DNA from: Leuctra nigra
Taxonomy: Eukaryota > Arthropoda > Insecta > Plecoptera > Leuctridae
Assembly (NCBI GenBank): GCA_934045905.1
Contig: OW203769.1
Location: 32,615,345-32,679,344 of the forward strand
DNA: 64,000 bases
Direction: 5' to 3'
Part shown: positions 36,101-49,500 of the stretch, one piece after another
How the letters are laid out: each line of letters begins with the position of its first letter
How positions within the stretch are numbered: the stretch's first letter is position 1
Notes under the pieces: model-generated
Told to the model about the DNA's origin: nothing
Databases searched by the model: none
What the model saw: only the letters and a program-made list of their open reading frames with translations
Translations under genes and position numbers: made by a program

Positions 36101-37363
36101 TCAACCTATCAGGAGATGTTTATTTCAATTTTAATTTTTAACCAATGAATGGATTTAAAAAAAATTTGGGGCCTGCAAACAGAAAAGGTTGTCTCTACAT
36201 GTGTGCAAAATTTCAGATCGATCGAAGAAAAACTCTGACCTGTACAGCCTCACCCAACAGAAAAAAAAACAAAAAAAAAACAGAGGTCCGTGCCAAATGA
36301 GCCAAAAGGAGACGCTCGCTTCGCTCGCTCAATTATTATTTTAATTTAAGTTTTAAACTATCTTGGATAAACTGACTGATGTTGAGAAATACAATTCTTT
36401 ACCTTGATGCCAGTTCTCTGGTGATATGCTTTGATGGCCCGGCACATAACTACACCAATTGGCAACGTTGCATTGACAGTCTCCTTTCCAGTGGAGGTTT
36501 TGATGAAATCTGATCCCGCCATCATCGCAACTAACGATGCTTTGTAGATGTTCGTGTACGATCCTAGCTCGCCCGCTGCCAAGATCGTCTTCATGTGGGC
36601 ACTTCCTGCAGAGAAAGAAAACATCAACTTCAATACAAGTCAGTCAATTCGAACAAATAAGCGATACGTGATGGAGCCACTTATGGCAGGAAACTTTTTA
36701 GATGCACTTTTTTGTTTTGAAGTTCCTGTTTCCATAGGGCAGTGAAAAAGGAGGACAAATGAAGTTTAAATTTAGTTACAAGGTTACTTTTACAGCTATA
36801 ACAAACAACTAAAGCAAATGTAATATTATTTATTTATATAAATTGGTACGGACATATTGATATGGTACGGACATATGAAGAGGATGGGAGAAGAGAGGAT
36901 ACCATATAGAGAGGCAGAGCGTGCAGCTATGGGTGGCAGAAGAAAGGCAGGAAGACCTAGAACTAAATGGATGAACGGAATAGAGGCAGCCGCAGAAGAA
37001 AGAGGAGAGTGTTGGGGAGTTATTACAACAGAGAAGTGGTGGGAAGACTGAGAGAGATGGAGGGAACTGGTGGAAAGAGAGGAACCTGAAGAAGTGGAAG
37101 AAGAGATTGAAGAAGTGTGGAGTGTCGGACTTGGCAAGTCGGCTCTGAGAACACAAGTGTCCTAGAACATTGGTGGGATCATTCCATCCCCTGACCCAAC
37201 ATTAATTGGAAGCAGGGTCGCGATATTTATTATAAATTCCCCCTGATATTCTCCATTATTTTATTTTTTTATTTATTTATTTATTCATAGCTGGTTACAC
37301 ACAAATATCAATTTGTAGAAGCATTGTCAGTGGAGGTAACATTGGTTGGTAATGTAAAAAACA

Positions 37364-37454
<91 letters not shown>

Positions 37455-40400
37455 GATTCTAGTGGCTGTGGTTGGCACGTTTTTTTTTAACACATCAGCT
37501 CTTCAAGATCTTCTTTGATACTGCATATTACGGAAGAGAAGATATTTGAAAGTGAGCTGGATAATACAGTAAGCATCCCTCTCTATTTTAAATCTATTTG
37601 TTTCATTGAAAACCCTCTTTTGAGAAAAATTCAAGTGAAGTGAAGTTTGATTTGGATGTGTGGAATCGGATTTTATCATACTGTAAAAAATTGTCTATGG
37701 ACATGGCCACTGGGAGAAGAAACTCTGCCTCTTGTATGCTAGACATGAATCAAGGTTCCTGCAATGAAGCAATTCAAAGCAGCCCTTCATCTCATAGCCC
37801 ACCATTACCACCAACAAACACAGTTGCGGCAACCGAAGAAAATATTGCAAATATGAGAACAAGACAGAGGTGGAATCAAGAGGAATACAGGGAACTAATG
37901 TGGTGTTATTTATACACAACTGAGAAGTACTTGTCGGGAATTTCACAGAGAACTTTTCAAATATGGAGGCAACGCAATCCGTTGAATAGACCGTGTATGA
38001 ATTCCAATAAATTAGCAACACAGCGCAGATACATAATGAAGACCAATAAGTTAACCCAGAGTGAACTAGAATTCATCAAGAAATCGGTTATGCAGGAAAT
38101 TGCTATTGATTTTCCTGATAATGAAGCAGAGAACACAGAACAGATGCAGGCTATGCCAGAATGTCCGAGCAATCCAATTGGTGACGAGAATGAAATTACA
38201 ACCCCAAATTCTTATGATATTGACCACGAAGAAAATTTATATTCTAGTAATGATGTGCATGTTGACGTTGACCTTTTAGAGAGGATAAGGTGTAAATGGG
38301 CATTAACTGATATTGAAAACAGGCACAGGTTATCCAAAGTCAATATCAATGTTAAGACTAAGGCTATTATACAATCAGTTCAAGCGGTACTGGCTGTTAT
38401 TGCTGAAGAAAATACTCTCTCATTGACGGACCTGAATAATTTGGTATATGCGTCAGCCCAAGTAGTTATTGAAATGTCAGACAAGACCAAACGAACAAGA
38501 GCACAACCCTTTAACGGCACTAAGTATAACAGTGAACACGGTGAGCCACAATGGAAAATTAGAATAAAGAAGCAGATAAATGATTGGAGGGGAGATATAT
38601 CAGTTCTTCGCGAAATTAGAATCACCAAAATGCCTTCAATTAAACTTCTATTGAAGAGAGATAAACTGTTTGTGAAACATGGGATACAGTCCAGTGATGA
38701 TGCTAATCGCATTGAAGAACTACTTAAGCAGAAGGTTCAAGCAAAAGCACAAAGATTAAGGAGATACGAAAAACGTATCTTACAATTCCGTCAGAACAAA
38801 CAGTTTGCTGAAGATGGGAAGAGATTCTACAGAGAACTCGGTAAGGATCAAGTAAAGGTGACGAGAATTCCCACCAAGGAAGATATGGAAGCTTTCTGGA
38901 AAGGTATTTGGGAGCAGGAAATACACCATAACGCTGATGCTGAGTGGATTAAGAGATGTCAAGACAGATTGAAAAGCGTCCCCGAAATGAATTTGTTGGA
39001 TATTTCTGAGAAGGAAGTTACAGATTCCTTTCGCAAGATTAATAGCTGGAAGTCTCCAGGGTGTGATGGAATCCATAATTTCTGGATTAAAAAATTTACT
39101 TCTCTTCATGGAAAATTCGCATATTGTTACAATCAATTACTTTGTCATCCCGAGACCGCCCCAGCATGGTTAACTAATGGTATAACACATTTGTTACCAA
39201 AGAATAGTGATACCCACCTCCCAAAGAATTACAGACCTATTACTTGTTTACCTACAATATATAAAAACTTCACATCCATTGTTGCAAACAGAATTTATGA
39301 TTTCCTCGAAACTAACCACCTAATGCCACTTGAACAGAAAGGTTGCAGCAAAGGCTCGTATGGTTGCAAGGACCATCTTCTCCTCAGTAAGACTATCATG
39401 GAAGATTGCAAGAAGAAAAAAAAGAGTCTCAGAATAGCTTGGATAGACTACAAAAAAGCCTTCGATAGCGTTCCACATAGTTGGATTATACAAGTGCTGA
39501 ATTTATATCGAGTGAATCCAAGTATTGTAAATTTTTGCAGTAGTATAATGAAACAGTGGAGGACCAAAATGCATCTGAACTGCGGGACAGGAACACTAAT
39601 GTCTGGAGAGGTGAACATCCGAAGAGGAATTTTCCAAGGAGATTCCCTTTCACCTTTACTGTTCTGTATGAGTCTCTTCCCACTGTCAGATGAACTCAAT
39701 TCGTCCGGATCTGGATATAGTTTGAAACAGAAAGGACAAAAAGTCTCTCACTTGTGCTACATGGATGACCTAAAACTTTTCGCGAAGAATGACAACGAGT
39801 TGGAAGGATTGCTATGGACAGTAAAGCTATTCAGCGATGATATTGGAATGACATTTGGCTTAGATAAATGTGCCAAACTATCTTTTACTTCTGGACGAAT
39901 GGTACAAAAGGAGAATGTTGTTCTTGATGACAGTTCAGAAATACAGAGTTTGGAGGAAGGGATGACTTATAAATATTTAGGAGTAGAAGAAGGAGATGGA
40001 ATACATCATGCTTTGTTAAAAGAAAAAATTACAAAAGAGTACAAGCGGAGATTACGTCTTGTTTTAAGAAGCGAACTGACAGGTAGGAACAAGATATTAG
40101 CAATTGGGCAGTTGGCAGTTCCGGTAATGCAATACAGTTTTGGCATCGTGGATTGGCGGCTTGAAGACATGAAGCAAATTGATCGGAAAACCAGGAAGAT
40201 CTTGACAATGCATGGGATGCACCATCCTAAGGCAGACGTGGAAAGATTGTATATGCCGAGGAAATGTGGAGGAAGAGGTCTCATGCAATTGGAATCAGCA
40301 TATCAAGTAGCTGTAATTGGTTTGTCCCATTATCTACAAGCAAATACTTTAGATAAATATGTATGTATGGTGAAAGAATATGAATTGAACAAACCCAAGA

Positions 40401-41070
40401 CAATGTCCTTAATCAAGCTGTCCGACAAGTTTCTAGAGAAAATGCAATTGATACTCCCCGAAGGAAATCCATCGTTGCCACTAGTACAGGAAGTAAAGAA
40501 GATCAGGAGGAAAGTAAAAGAAGGATTGCAGCTTGGCATAAAATCCATCTGGGAAGGAAAAATCATGCATGGCCAATATCCGAATAAAATGAAATCCCCT
40601 CAAGTTGATAGAGATAGAACATTTGGATGGTTGACTCGATCTGATCTCAAGGGGGAAACAGAAGCTTTTATAGTTGCGGCACAAGACCAAGCACTGAGAA
40701 CCAAGTATTATGACCGGCGTATTCTTAAGACAGGCACCGACGAAATGTGCAGACTATGCAAATCCTTCGCTGAGACAATAAACCATATAGCATCCGGTTG
40801 TCCTGTACTAGCGAAGCGCGAATACATTCAAAGGCATGATCGCGTGTGCACATATCTTCACTGGGATATATGTAAACATTTTGGAATTCCGGTTGAAGAC
40901 AAATGGTATATGCATAAGCCAGCTCAAGTTGTCATCCACGACCAGGTTACCATCCTTTACAATGAGCAGATCCAAACAGATAGGACAGTCCTCGCTAATA
41001 AACCAGATATTGTATTAAAAAATGGACATGAGAAGACCTGTTTAATTATTGATGTGGCAATCCCAATGGA

Positions 41071-41114
<44 letters not shown>

Positions 41115-44100
41115 TTATTTCCATTTCAACATTACAAGTAATGTATACAAGCATTGTCAGTGACCCTTAAGCATAAATAATTATGCTTTGTCTTGGGTGT
41201 ATGGAATTTATTATAATCTAATTTTACCATAATAAAGTATAGTCGCTATGAATAAATTAAAAGTAATTCATTCATTCTCAGTACATGGTTTCATTCATTC
41301 TAATACAAATAATAATAATAAGGAAAAAATCTATTATATTCTATTCTATTCAATCATTCATGTATTCATCTAAAGAGTAATATGCTTTATTAACTAGAAA
41401 TGTTTTGAGTAAATACTTAAATCTATTAATGTCAGTTACATTTTTTATGTTCTCAGGTAGTTTGTTGTAAAGTTTGCATTTTATATAACTCGAGTTTTTT
41501 TGTGTTTGTTTTGTTCTATGATTTGAAGTGTGAACGTGTGTTTTTGTTCTTGTGTCGTGTGAGTGTATGTCTTCGTTGAGTGCGTGTTGTTGAATGTTCT
41601 TTTTCGTAATGAGTATGCATTCGTATATGTATATGCTGTGTACTGTTAGGATTTTGTGTTTTATAAATTGGGGTTTGCAGTGTGGCTTGATGAAGGAATC
41701 TTTTTTGCTTTTAAGGCCTAAAATTGTTCTTACTGCTCGCTTTTGGAGTGTAAATATTTTTCGTATTTGGCTTGAGTTTCCCCATTGTTCGATTGCGTAT
41801 CGGACGTGGGATTCAAAATTTGCATAGTAGGCAATTTTTGCTGTTTTTATATTAGTTGTTTGCCTTACAATTTTTAGGGCAAAGCATGCAGAGCTCAGTT
41901 TCTTTTTTAGAATTTCACAGTGGCGATTCCAGTTAAGCTTTCCATCAATGGTGATGCCGAGAAATTTTGTATTGTCTACTTTCTTTATTAATGAATTATC
42001 AAGATTGTTTCGAATTGAATCAAAGCTTTGGGGGTCAATATTTTTATTGTTAAAGAGAATGAAATTAGTTTTGTTTGAGTTTAAGACTAGCTTGTTGTCT
42101 TGGAACCAGTTTGTGGCATCCTCCATAACCTTTTCTGCTTTTTTCTTAAGATCCTCTTTGCTATTTCCTTTTACTATGATGCTTGTATCATCCGCAAAGA
42201 GTTCTGCATTTTCTAGTGTATTTGGCAAGTCATTAATAAATATTATAAAAAGGAGTGGACCCAGAATCGATCCTTGTGGTACTCCTGTGGTAGTTAGAAG
42301 TGGCTCTGAAAGATATTTTGATTCTTTATTGTGTACATCATTTGCGGTTATTTCAACATATTGGATTCTATTTGTAAGATAAGATTCAAGCAGTTTGTGA
42401 GCTATCCCTCTAATGCCGTACCTGTCTAACTTTCTTAGCAGTGTGTCATGGTGTATGCAATCGAAAGCCTTTGTCAGGTCACAAAATATACCCATGACAT
42501 GATCCTTTTCATCTATCCCTTTGATTACATTATCTAAGAAGTTACCTATTGTATTATTTGTGGACTTGCCCCTTCTAAATCCATTCTGTTTGTTCGTTAA
42601 ATGGTTTTCTAGTTCTAGGAATAATGTGAGTCTATTGTGTAATATTTTTTCAAGAATTTTAGATACTGCTGGTAACAGGGATATTGGACGATAGTTCCCT
42701 AATTTGTTCTTTTCCCCCTTTTTGAATATTGGTATTATTTTGGAGATTTTTAATTTGTCTGGAAAAATTCCGTGTTCAATGCTAGAGTTGAATATGTCAT
42801 TTAATGGTTGACTAATGTGCACAATGCATTTCTTAATGAGAGATATCGGTATGCCATCTATACCGCTCGAGTGTTTATTTTTTAAGTTGTATGTTATATT
42901 TACAATTTCTTTTGGACAAGTTGCATGGATAAAGATTGATTTGCTCGAGGTGTTTTCTAATACCGGCATGTGTTTCAAAAATGCGTTATTGTTTGCAAGA
43001 GGATTGTCCGTTAGTTTTTTGGCAGCAGTAGCATATTCTTTATTGAAAGCATTCGATATTTGTGTGTGGTCCGTTATTATTACGTCTCTATCATCCAAAA
43101 TTTTAATGTTTTCTGTTGGACGCATCTTAGTATTATTTTTATTTGTTTGAGTATTAATCGTATTCCAGATAAATTTTGATCGTGATTTTAAGTCGCATCT
43201 TTTGATTTTGTTGAGTATGTCTAGATTTTTTGCTGCTTTTAGGACCTTCTTGTATGTTTTTTTGTATGATTTATAATATGATTTTGTGAATTCACTCTGG
43301 AAATGTTTGTTCAGCTGAAATAGAAATTTTAAGTTAAGCCTTGATACTTTTATTCCATTTGTTATCCATTTAGATATTATTTGTCTTTGTTTGATTTTTA
43401 CAATTTTTAACGGGAAATGAAAGTCGAATTTTTGTAGGAATATTTTTTCAAATGCACCGTATTTTTCATCAGGCGTAGATGAATCATAGACTTTGGACCA
43501 ATCAGTTTCCTGAAGCGTTTCATTGAAAGATTTGACGTTTTCTTCATTGAATTTTCTCCGTTTTAGAATTTTAGGTATTGGCTTATTTGAGTGGAGCTGT
43601 ATTGATATTTTCTGTGCAGTGTGATCTGAGAGGCAGTTTTCAATAACCTCAGTTGAAAAGTTATGAGATGGTATGTTTGTTATTATGTTATCGATTGTAG
43701 AAGAGGTATTGTGAATTTGACTAAATCTTGTAGGTTCTGTTATTGTTGCCTTCATATTATATGACAGCAGAAGGTTAGTAATATTTCTTTGGGATGTTGA
43801 ATCTTTGCTGAAGTCTACGTTGAAGTCGCCTAGGATTATTATATCTTTGTTTTCATTTGATGTTATGTTTTGTAATAATATATCAAGAGTATTTAGGAAG
43901 ATGTCATAACTCCCCAGTGGCGAGCGATAAAGTGTAATAATTAGGAGGTTGCGACGGGTGTTTACAATTTCTATCCCTGTTATTTCTATATGTTTTTCTT
44001 GGCTTGATAAGTTAATATCTACCCTCGGTTTAACAGTATTCATTAGTAAATTGTTTATATATATAGCTACTCCTCCATGAATGTATTTCGATCTACAGAA

Positions 44101-46505
44101 CGAATTTTGTAGTGTGAAATTGCATATGTTGAGGGATTCTATCTCATTGTTTTTTAGCCAATGTTCTGAAATACAAAGAATGTCGGTAGTTTCGCCTACA
44201 AGTGTTTGATTGTCAAGGAAAACTTCTATGCTATTTTGTGCGCTTTTGAGACTTTGAACGTTTTGGTGTATAATGTGCAGGTGTTCTTGTGTATTGTCTC
44301 CGTGTTCATTTGTTTTTGTTTTTTTGCGTAGGTTGTTGTTTGTAGGTTGTGTAATTTGTGTAGTTTGTGTTTCCTCGTCCTCATAGTCGTGTCAGTATGA
44401 CGTCAAGACTTTCGGTGTTTTCTTCCGTTGGGGGCGAAGTTCAGGGATTTTTTTTATAGCACCCTGTGCTTTCCCGGGGTTGGTCCTCGTTGCCTGTGTT
44501 GTCGATGCTGTCGATGTTCTCTTAGCTGTGGCCGATGATGGCTGCCCAGCTTTCTTCTCTGGGATGACGTTTCCCGACGATTTTCTTGCCGATGTTTGTG
44601 GCTTGGTCCCCGGGCTTGGCATCTTCGTCTTCAAAGTTTCACCTGCTTTTGTTTCAGTGTCTTTTACTTTTTTTATAGCTTCACGAACTTCTGACGCTTT
44701 AACTTGTTCTGTTACTTCTGGTTCGGATCTTGTCATTTCTACGACCTCTTGAACTTCCAGCTCTTCCTGTCTCGTTACGTTTGCAGGTGGACCTTTCATT
44801 GCCATTTCTTCCTCTTGTGGTCTATCTGTTTGGTTGTCTGGCTGGAGCTTAGGGCGTTGATCATCCTCGATTACGCGGGCAAGATGTGACATTAGTACTC
44901 GCTTCCCTCTAGTGTTGAGATGGAGCCCGTGCCGTGTGTAGTGTTCTCGTTTGAGAATGTTTTCTAGGTTCAGGATTATTGTATTTTCTAGAGGCGCTAT
45001 ATGTTCGTGGAATTTGGAGTTTATTAGCTGTATTGTTGGGTTGGTCTTCGGTTTATCATGGCGCAATGGAACTGTCATGATAATGAATTTTTTGTTTGGG
45101 CATGACCTTATGTTGTGGAGCAAGGGGTTTATAATATTTTCAAGTATTGTTTCACTTTGTATGATGTCTTCACCTGAGTGTGGTGTTGGTAGCAGTGCAT
45201 CCCAAGGTGCTACAGTCTCCACATCGTTAGTTCCACCAAAGATCACTGTGTAGTCCTCTTTGATGTTGTTGATGTATTTCTCGACTCCATTTCCTAGTAA
45301 GATTCCCTGCATTTTAGCGCCAGGCTTCATCACAACTGTGACTCTGCTTTCTAGCTGATCCTGCAATATAGCCTGGCACTTTCTTCCGTGGCTGTCAGCA
45401 ATGATTAATATGTTCGGTTTCTCTTGGGTGGTGAATGATTTATTTTTGACAGTGGTAGTGGTAGAAGTAGGTTCCTTATCAGTTCTGGTCGGTGCTGCCA
45501 TCATTGGCGTCTGTGTAGGGTGTGGTAGGTACATGGAGTGTAGGTTAATGCCATCCTCAGCGCGACGTGGTGCTATCTTGTGGGCATTTTCGGAACTGGG
45601 AGCAGTAGGTTCCTTAGCAGTTCTGGTCGGTGCTGCCATCTGTGTAGGGTGTAGTTTGGAATGTAGGTCAGTGCCATCCTCAGCGCGTAGTGGTGCTATC
45701 TTGTGGGCATTTTCGGAACTGGGAGCGCGATCTCTTTTTCCCCATTTTTCATTGTAATTCTGATTGTAAGTTGGCTTTTGGGTACTATTACAGCTCAGGC
45801 TTTGTTTTAGAAGTAATCTCAGTTCATTCAACTCACGAAATAGTGCGGCATTGATGCTACACTGGTGTTCTTGAACATCCCTGCCATGCGCCTCCAGGCC
45901 TCGTTCATGCGTGTTCCACCGTGGGTTCCACTGTGGGTTGTATGTGGCCATAATAAAGTAATGAATGCTTTGCACAGGATATTAATACACTTTAAATGAC
46001 ATACGCATCTATCACTAAATATTAGTACACTAGTGTAGGGTCACAGATTGCAATGATATGCTTAAATGGTAAATAACTGAGCACTGAAAGATAACTTAAT
46101 TGCTAAAGAAGCGGAAAAAATATTAAAGTACAAAGACCTGGCAATTGACATCAACAGAATGTGGAAACTAAAGACGAAAATAGTGCCAGTTGTAATAGGA
46201 GCTCTTGGTACAGTGGCATTAAGTCTCCAAGAACATCTGCTTCACATTCCTGGATGTCATTGCATGCATGACCTCCAAAAGACAGTACTCTTGGGAACTG
46301 CTCATATATTGAGAAAAGTGCTGTAACACCACAGCAGAAAAAAAAGCAACATCAAAAGAATCAGCCTCAAGGAGATGGTTGATCCTCGGCTGATTTTTCA
46401 AGACCAGTGACAGGCGAATTTAGATTAGTTTATATTCATGTTTGAAAATATTCTTGTGTTACTCATTCAAATGTTAATCCTGTACTGTACACTGAGACAA
46501 TAAAG

Positions 46506-46568
<63 letters not shown>

Positions 46569-49500
46569 TTAATAATAATAATAATAATAATACAATAAAA
46601 CAATAAATATACATCAGTATCAGCATACATTTCAATTTGTTGAAACATTGTCAGTGGTAGCAGTGTTGGTAGGTATTATATAATGAGTACAGTACCAACA
46701 TTAGATCAGTACAGGACATTTATAAATATGAACTCGTGTAAATCCATAAAACACATTAAAATCTAGTGTCAGGATTAAATAATTATTAAGAATTTAAAAA
46801 TTCAGCTACTGAATAGTACTGCTCCTGGAGGAGCATCTTTTTTGTAGCCCTTTTGAAAGATTGAAAATCATTTTCAGATTTAATGGACTGGGGCAATTTA
46901 TTGTAAAACCTCCGCCCCTCCTGGTACAGCCCCTTGTACGCCACTTGAAGCTTGCAAAAGTCATGGCTGAGCGCAGCGGATCCTCTTGTATTGTAGTGGG
47001 AGCCACCTGTCTTGTAGAGGTGAAGGTTTTCATGTGTGAAGAGACAGACTTGGAGAATGTATAGACACGGCACTGTCAAGATGTTAAGGTCTTTAAAGAG
47101 TTCTCTACAAGGCTCTCTCGACGCTCGCCGTGCTATGAACCGGATTATTCGCTTTTGGGCGATAAAAACTCTTTTACTCTCAACTGCTCCACCCCAAAAC
47201 AGGACAGAGGGGAAATCTCTAACTATAGACCCATTTCTCTGCTCCCTGCCTTGTCCAAGATATTTGAAAAAATAATACATAAAAGACTGTCCTTATACCT
47301 TGAATCTGAATCATTACTTTCACCTAATCAAAATGGCTTCAGAAAAAGCAAGTCGACATCTCACACAATCGATAACGTAATAACTAAAATCACGAGAGAG
47401 TTAGAAAATAAAATGCAAGTATTAGGAATATTCTGTGATCTGTCGAAAGCCTTCGACTGCATAAATCACGGAATACTCTTTGATAAACTGCATCACTATG
47501 GAATTAGAGGAAAGTCCCATGAACTAATAAAATCATATCTAGAGAATCGAAGCCAAATTGTCCAAATTCAATCAACTAATACAAAGGGGGATGAGATAAA
47601 ATATCTATCCGAACCGAAGCCAGTAACATGTGGTGTCCCCCAGGGATCCATATTAGGCCCACTATTGTTCACTATATTCATCAATGATCTACCATACAAT
47701 ATAGAAAATTCAGAGCTATTTGCTGATGACACGAGCCTAGTTATAAGCGAAAAAACCCTTGAGACTCTCCAACTTAAAGCCGAAACTGAACTCGCAAAAA
47801 TACAAGGATGGTTCAATGCTAATAAACTGATCTTAAATTCCAATAAAACTAACTTGATCCACTTTAATAGCATCAAGAACTTTAACCTTAAAACATATCC
47901 GGGAAGCTCAACAGAAACAGAAATAAAAATCATACGTAATCTAGCAGAAAACACAGAAATACAAAAAGTACAAATTATTAAATTCCTATGTATAACAATG
48001 GATGCATCTCTCAATTGGAACTGGCACTGCGATATACTAGCCAAAAAGCTAAGCTCTGCCTGCTTCTCCTTGAAAACAATAAAAAAATTAACGAACATAA
48101 AAACAGCAAAGCTCGCCTATTATGCCAACTTTGAATCTCACATAAGGTATGGTATTGAGTTCTGGGGAGGATCTTCAGCTCTGAACCTCAATGAAATCTT
48201 TAAACTACAAAAAAGAGCGATTAGAATATTATTGGGCCTAGTTAAAAATCGAATGGACGACGGGTCCTTCACTAAACCTCACTGTAAACCTCACTTTATC
48301 AAACACAAAATAATGACATTATACAGCCTATTTATTTTTCGATCTTCAATCAACACTTACTTAAATGATAATAAACAATCCCAAAATTGTAACATCCACA
48401 CACATGATACCAGACAATCACAACAGGTCCATGTTCAATACAAAAGAACAAAACAAATACAACAAAACTCAGCATACATACATTCGAAAATATACAACAA
48501 AATTCCAAATAGAATTAAAAAAGCCAAAGACATCAATCAGTTCAAAAATTCTCTTAAAACACTCCTCTCAAAAGCAGCATATTACTCACTCGAAGAGTTT
48601 CTTGATGATAAGAACATTAATAAGTTAGTTACTTAGGTAATTAGTTTTGACTAAAATATTAGTAGGTATTCGAAATATACTTATAGTTCATAATTATAAT
48701 AATTATAATAACTATAAGTTTAATATTAATCTTCACTTGGAATTCCTCAATAATGTCAAATGCCAACTGTAATATTACTTATAAATACCTACATATTTTA
48801 AATTTTAATACTCTACTTTAAGAATACTTTCCTTAATACCCTAACATATGGGGGCCTCATTATTGAGTCTGTGGCGGACCAGCACCAAACCTTCCCTCAC
48901 GCAGTAGACCGGTTCCCGCCTGTCCTTGAATCATGCAGGCGAGCCAACATCCCCGCCTGCAAACTACACATCGGAACCTGCGCAGTAGAGGTGAGAGTTG
49001 GGAGGGGTTGGCGCTGCCCACGCCGCGGCAGAACACACACCGACGAGGGAGAAGAGAGACGTCCCAGCGGAAGACTTTTCCACGCGGATTCACTCGTCGT
49101 CTTTACCCAACTGTCTTTGTCATTACTTTGTACCTTTTGCCAATTATAAACCTTTTGCATAATTACTGTGTCAGTGTTCATCTTGTTCCCCGCGCCTTGT
49201 GATTCCCACAGTGGTGACCCCGATACCTAAGTACACGATTTCGACGCAAACAATAAAGTAGGAGTCAGCGAGCGCAGCACGGGACAACAGCACAGTAAGT
49301 CACAGCACACATTCATCCAAAGCATTTCCACAAATTCAACCGCTCAACATGGTGAACCCAGACGGCGTGGAGAACGAAGACCAGGGGAGGGTAAACCAGG
49401 TCGCCGTCCGCGCCCCACCATTCTGGCCAGAAAAGCCAGCGCTGTGGTTTGCACAGCTAGAGGCGCAATTCGCCCTCGCGCGAATCACGCTAGACGCTAC

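Larger units (their letters stand above)
33570..36331 (-). mobile_element. Helentron-like element, copy 7, carrying two nested insertions
   Basis: The minus-strand 3' end is at 33570 (CTAGGAAAACGCTCAG) and the 5' end at 36331 (complement of TGAGCGAGCGAAGCGAGCG). Copy 8 (33990-34806) and a hAT element (34873-36004) are inserted in it. Removing these leaves about 813 bp. It lies in DERA intron 5. Confidence 0.75.
41074..46089 (-). mobile_element. Nearly full-length CR1-like LINE inserted in the Dong-like ORF
   Basis: It is about 5.0 kb with a 5' region near 46089, ORF1, ORF2, a 3' UTR holding CACTGACAATGCTTG, and a (CTTA)n tail. Boundaries come from where the host ORF breaks and resumes; the target duplication is unclear (possibly GAAAG). 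Confidence 0.8.
37455..46507 (+). mobile_element. Dong/R4-like LINE inserted in (TAA)n, split by a CR1-like LINE
   Basis: The two halves are 37455-41073 and 46090-46507, about 4.0 kb when the 5.0-kb insertion is discounted. It is flanked on both sides by TAA arrays, the known target of Dong elements. It has one ORF with a reverse transcriptase and a restriction-like endonuclease, as in the R4 clade. It lies in DERA intron 4, opposite to DERA. Confidence 0.82.

Noticed and set aside
37370..37518. Poly-Asn and poly-Leu ORFs
   Set aside because: Both are translations of the (TAA)n microsatellite.
44041..44043. ATG at 44043 as the start of the LINE ORF2
   Set aside because: It lies within the endonuclease, downstream of the catalytic SEHW motif, so most of the domain would be lost.
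48871..49202. ORFs of about 90 codons repeated at 48.9 and 53.5 kb on both strands
   Set aside because: They lie wholly in the two LTRs and duplicate each other; no gene evidence.
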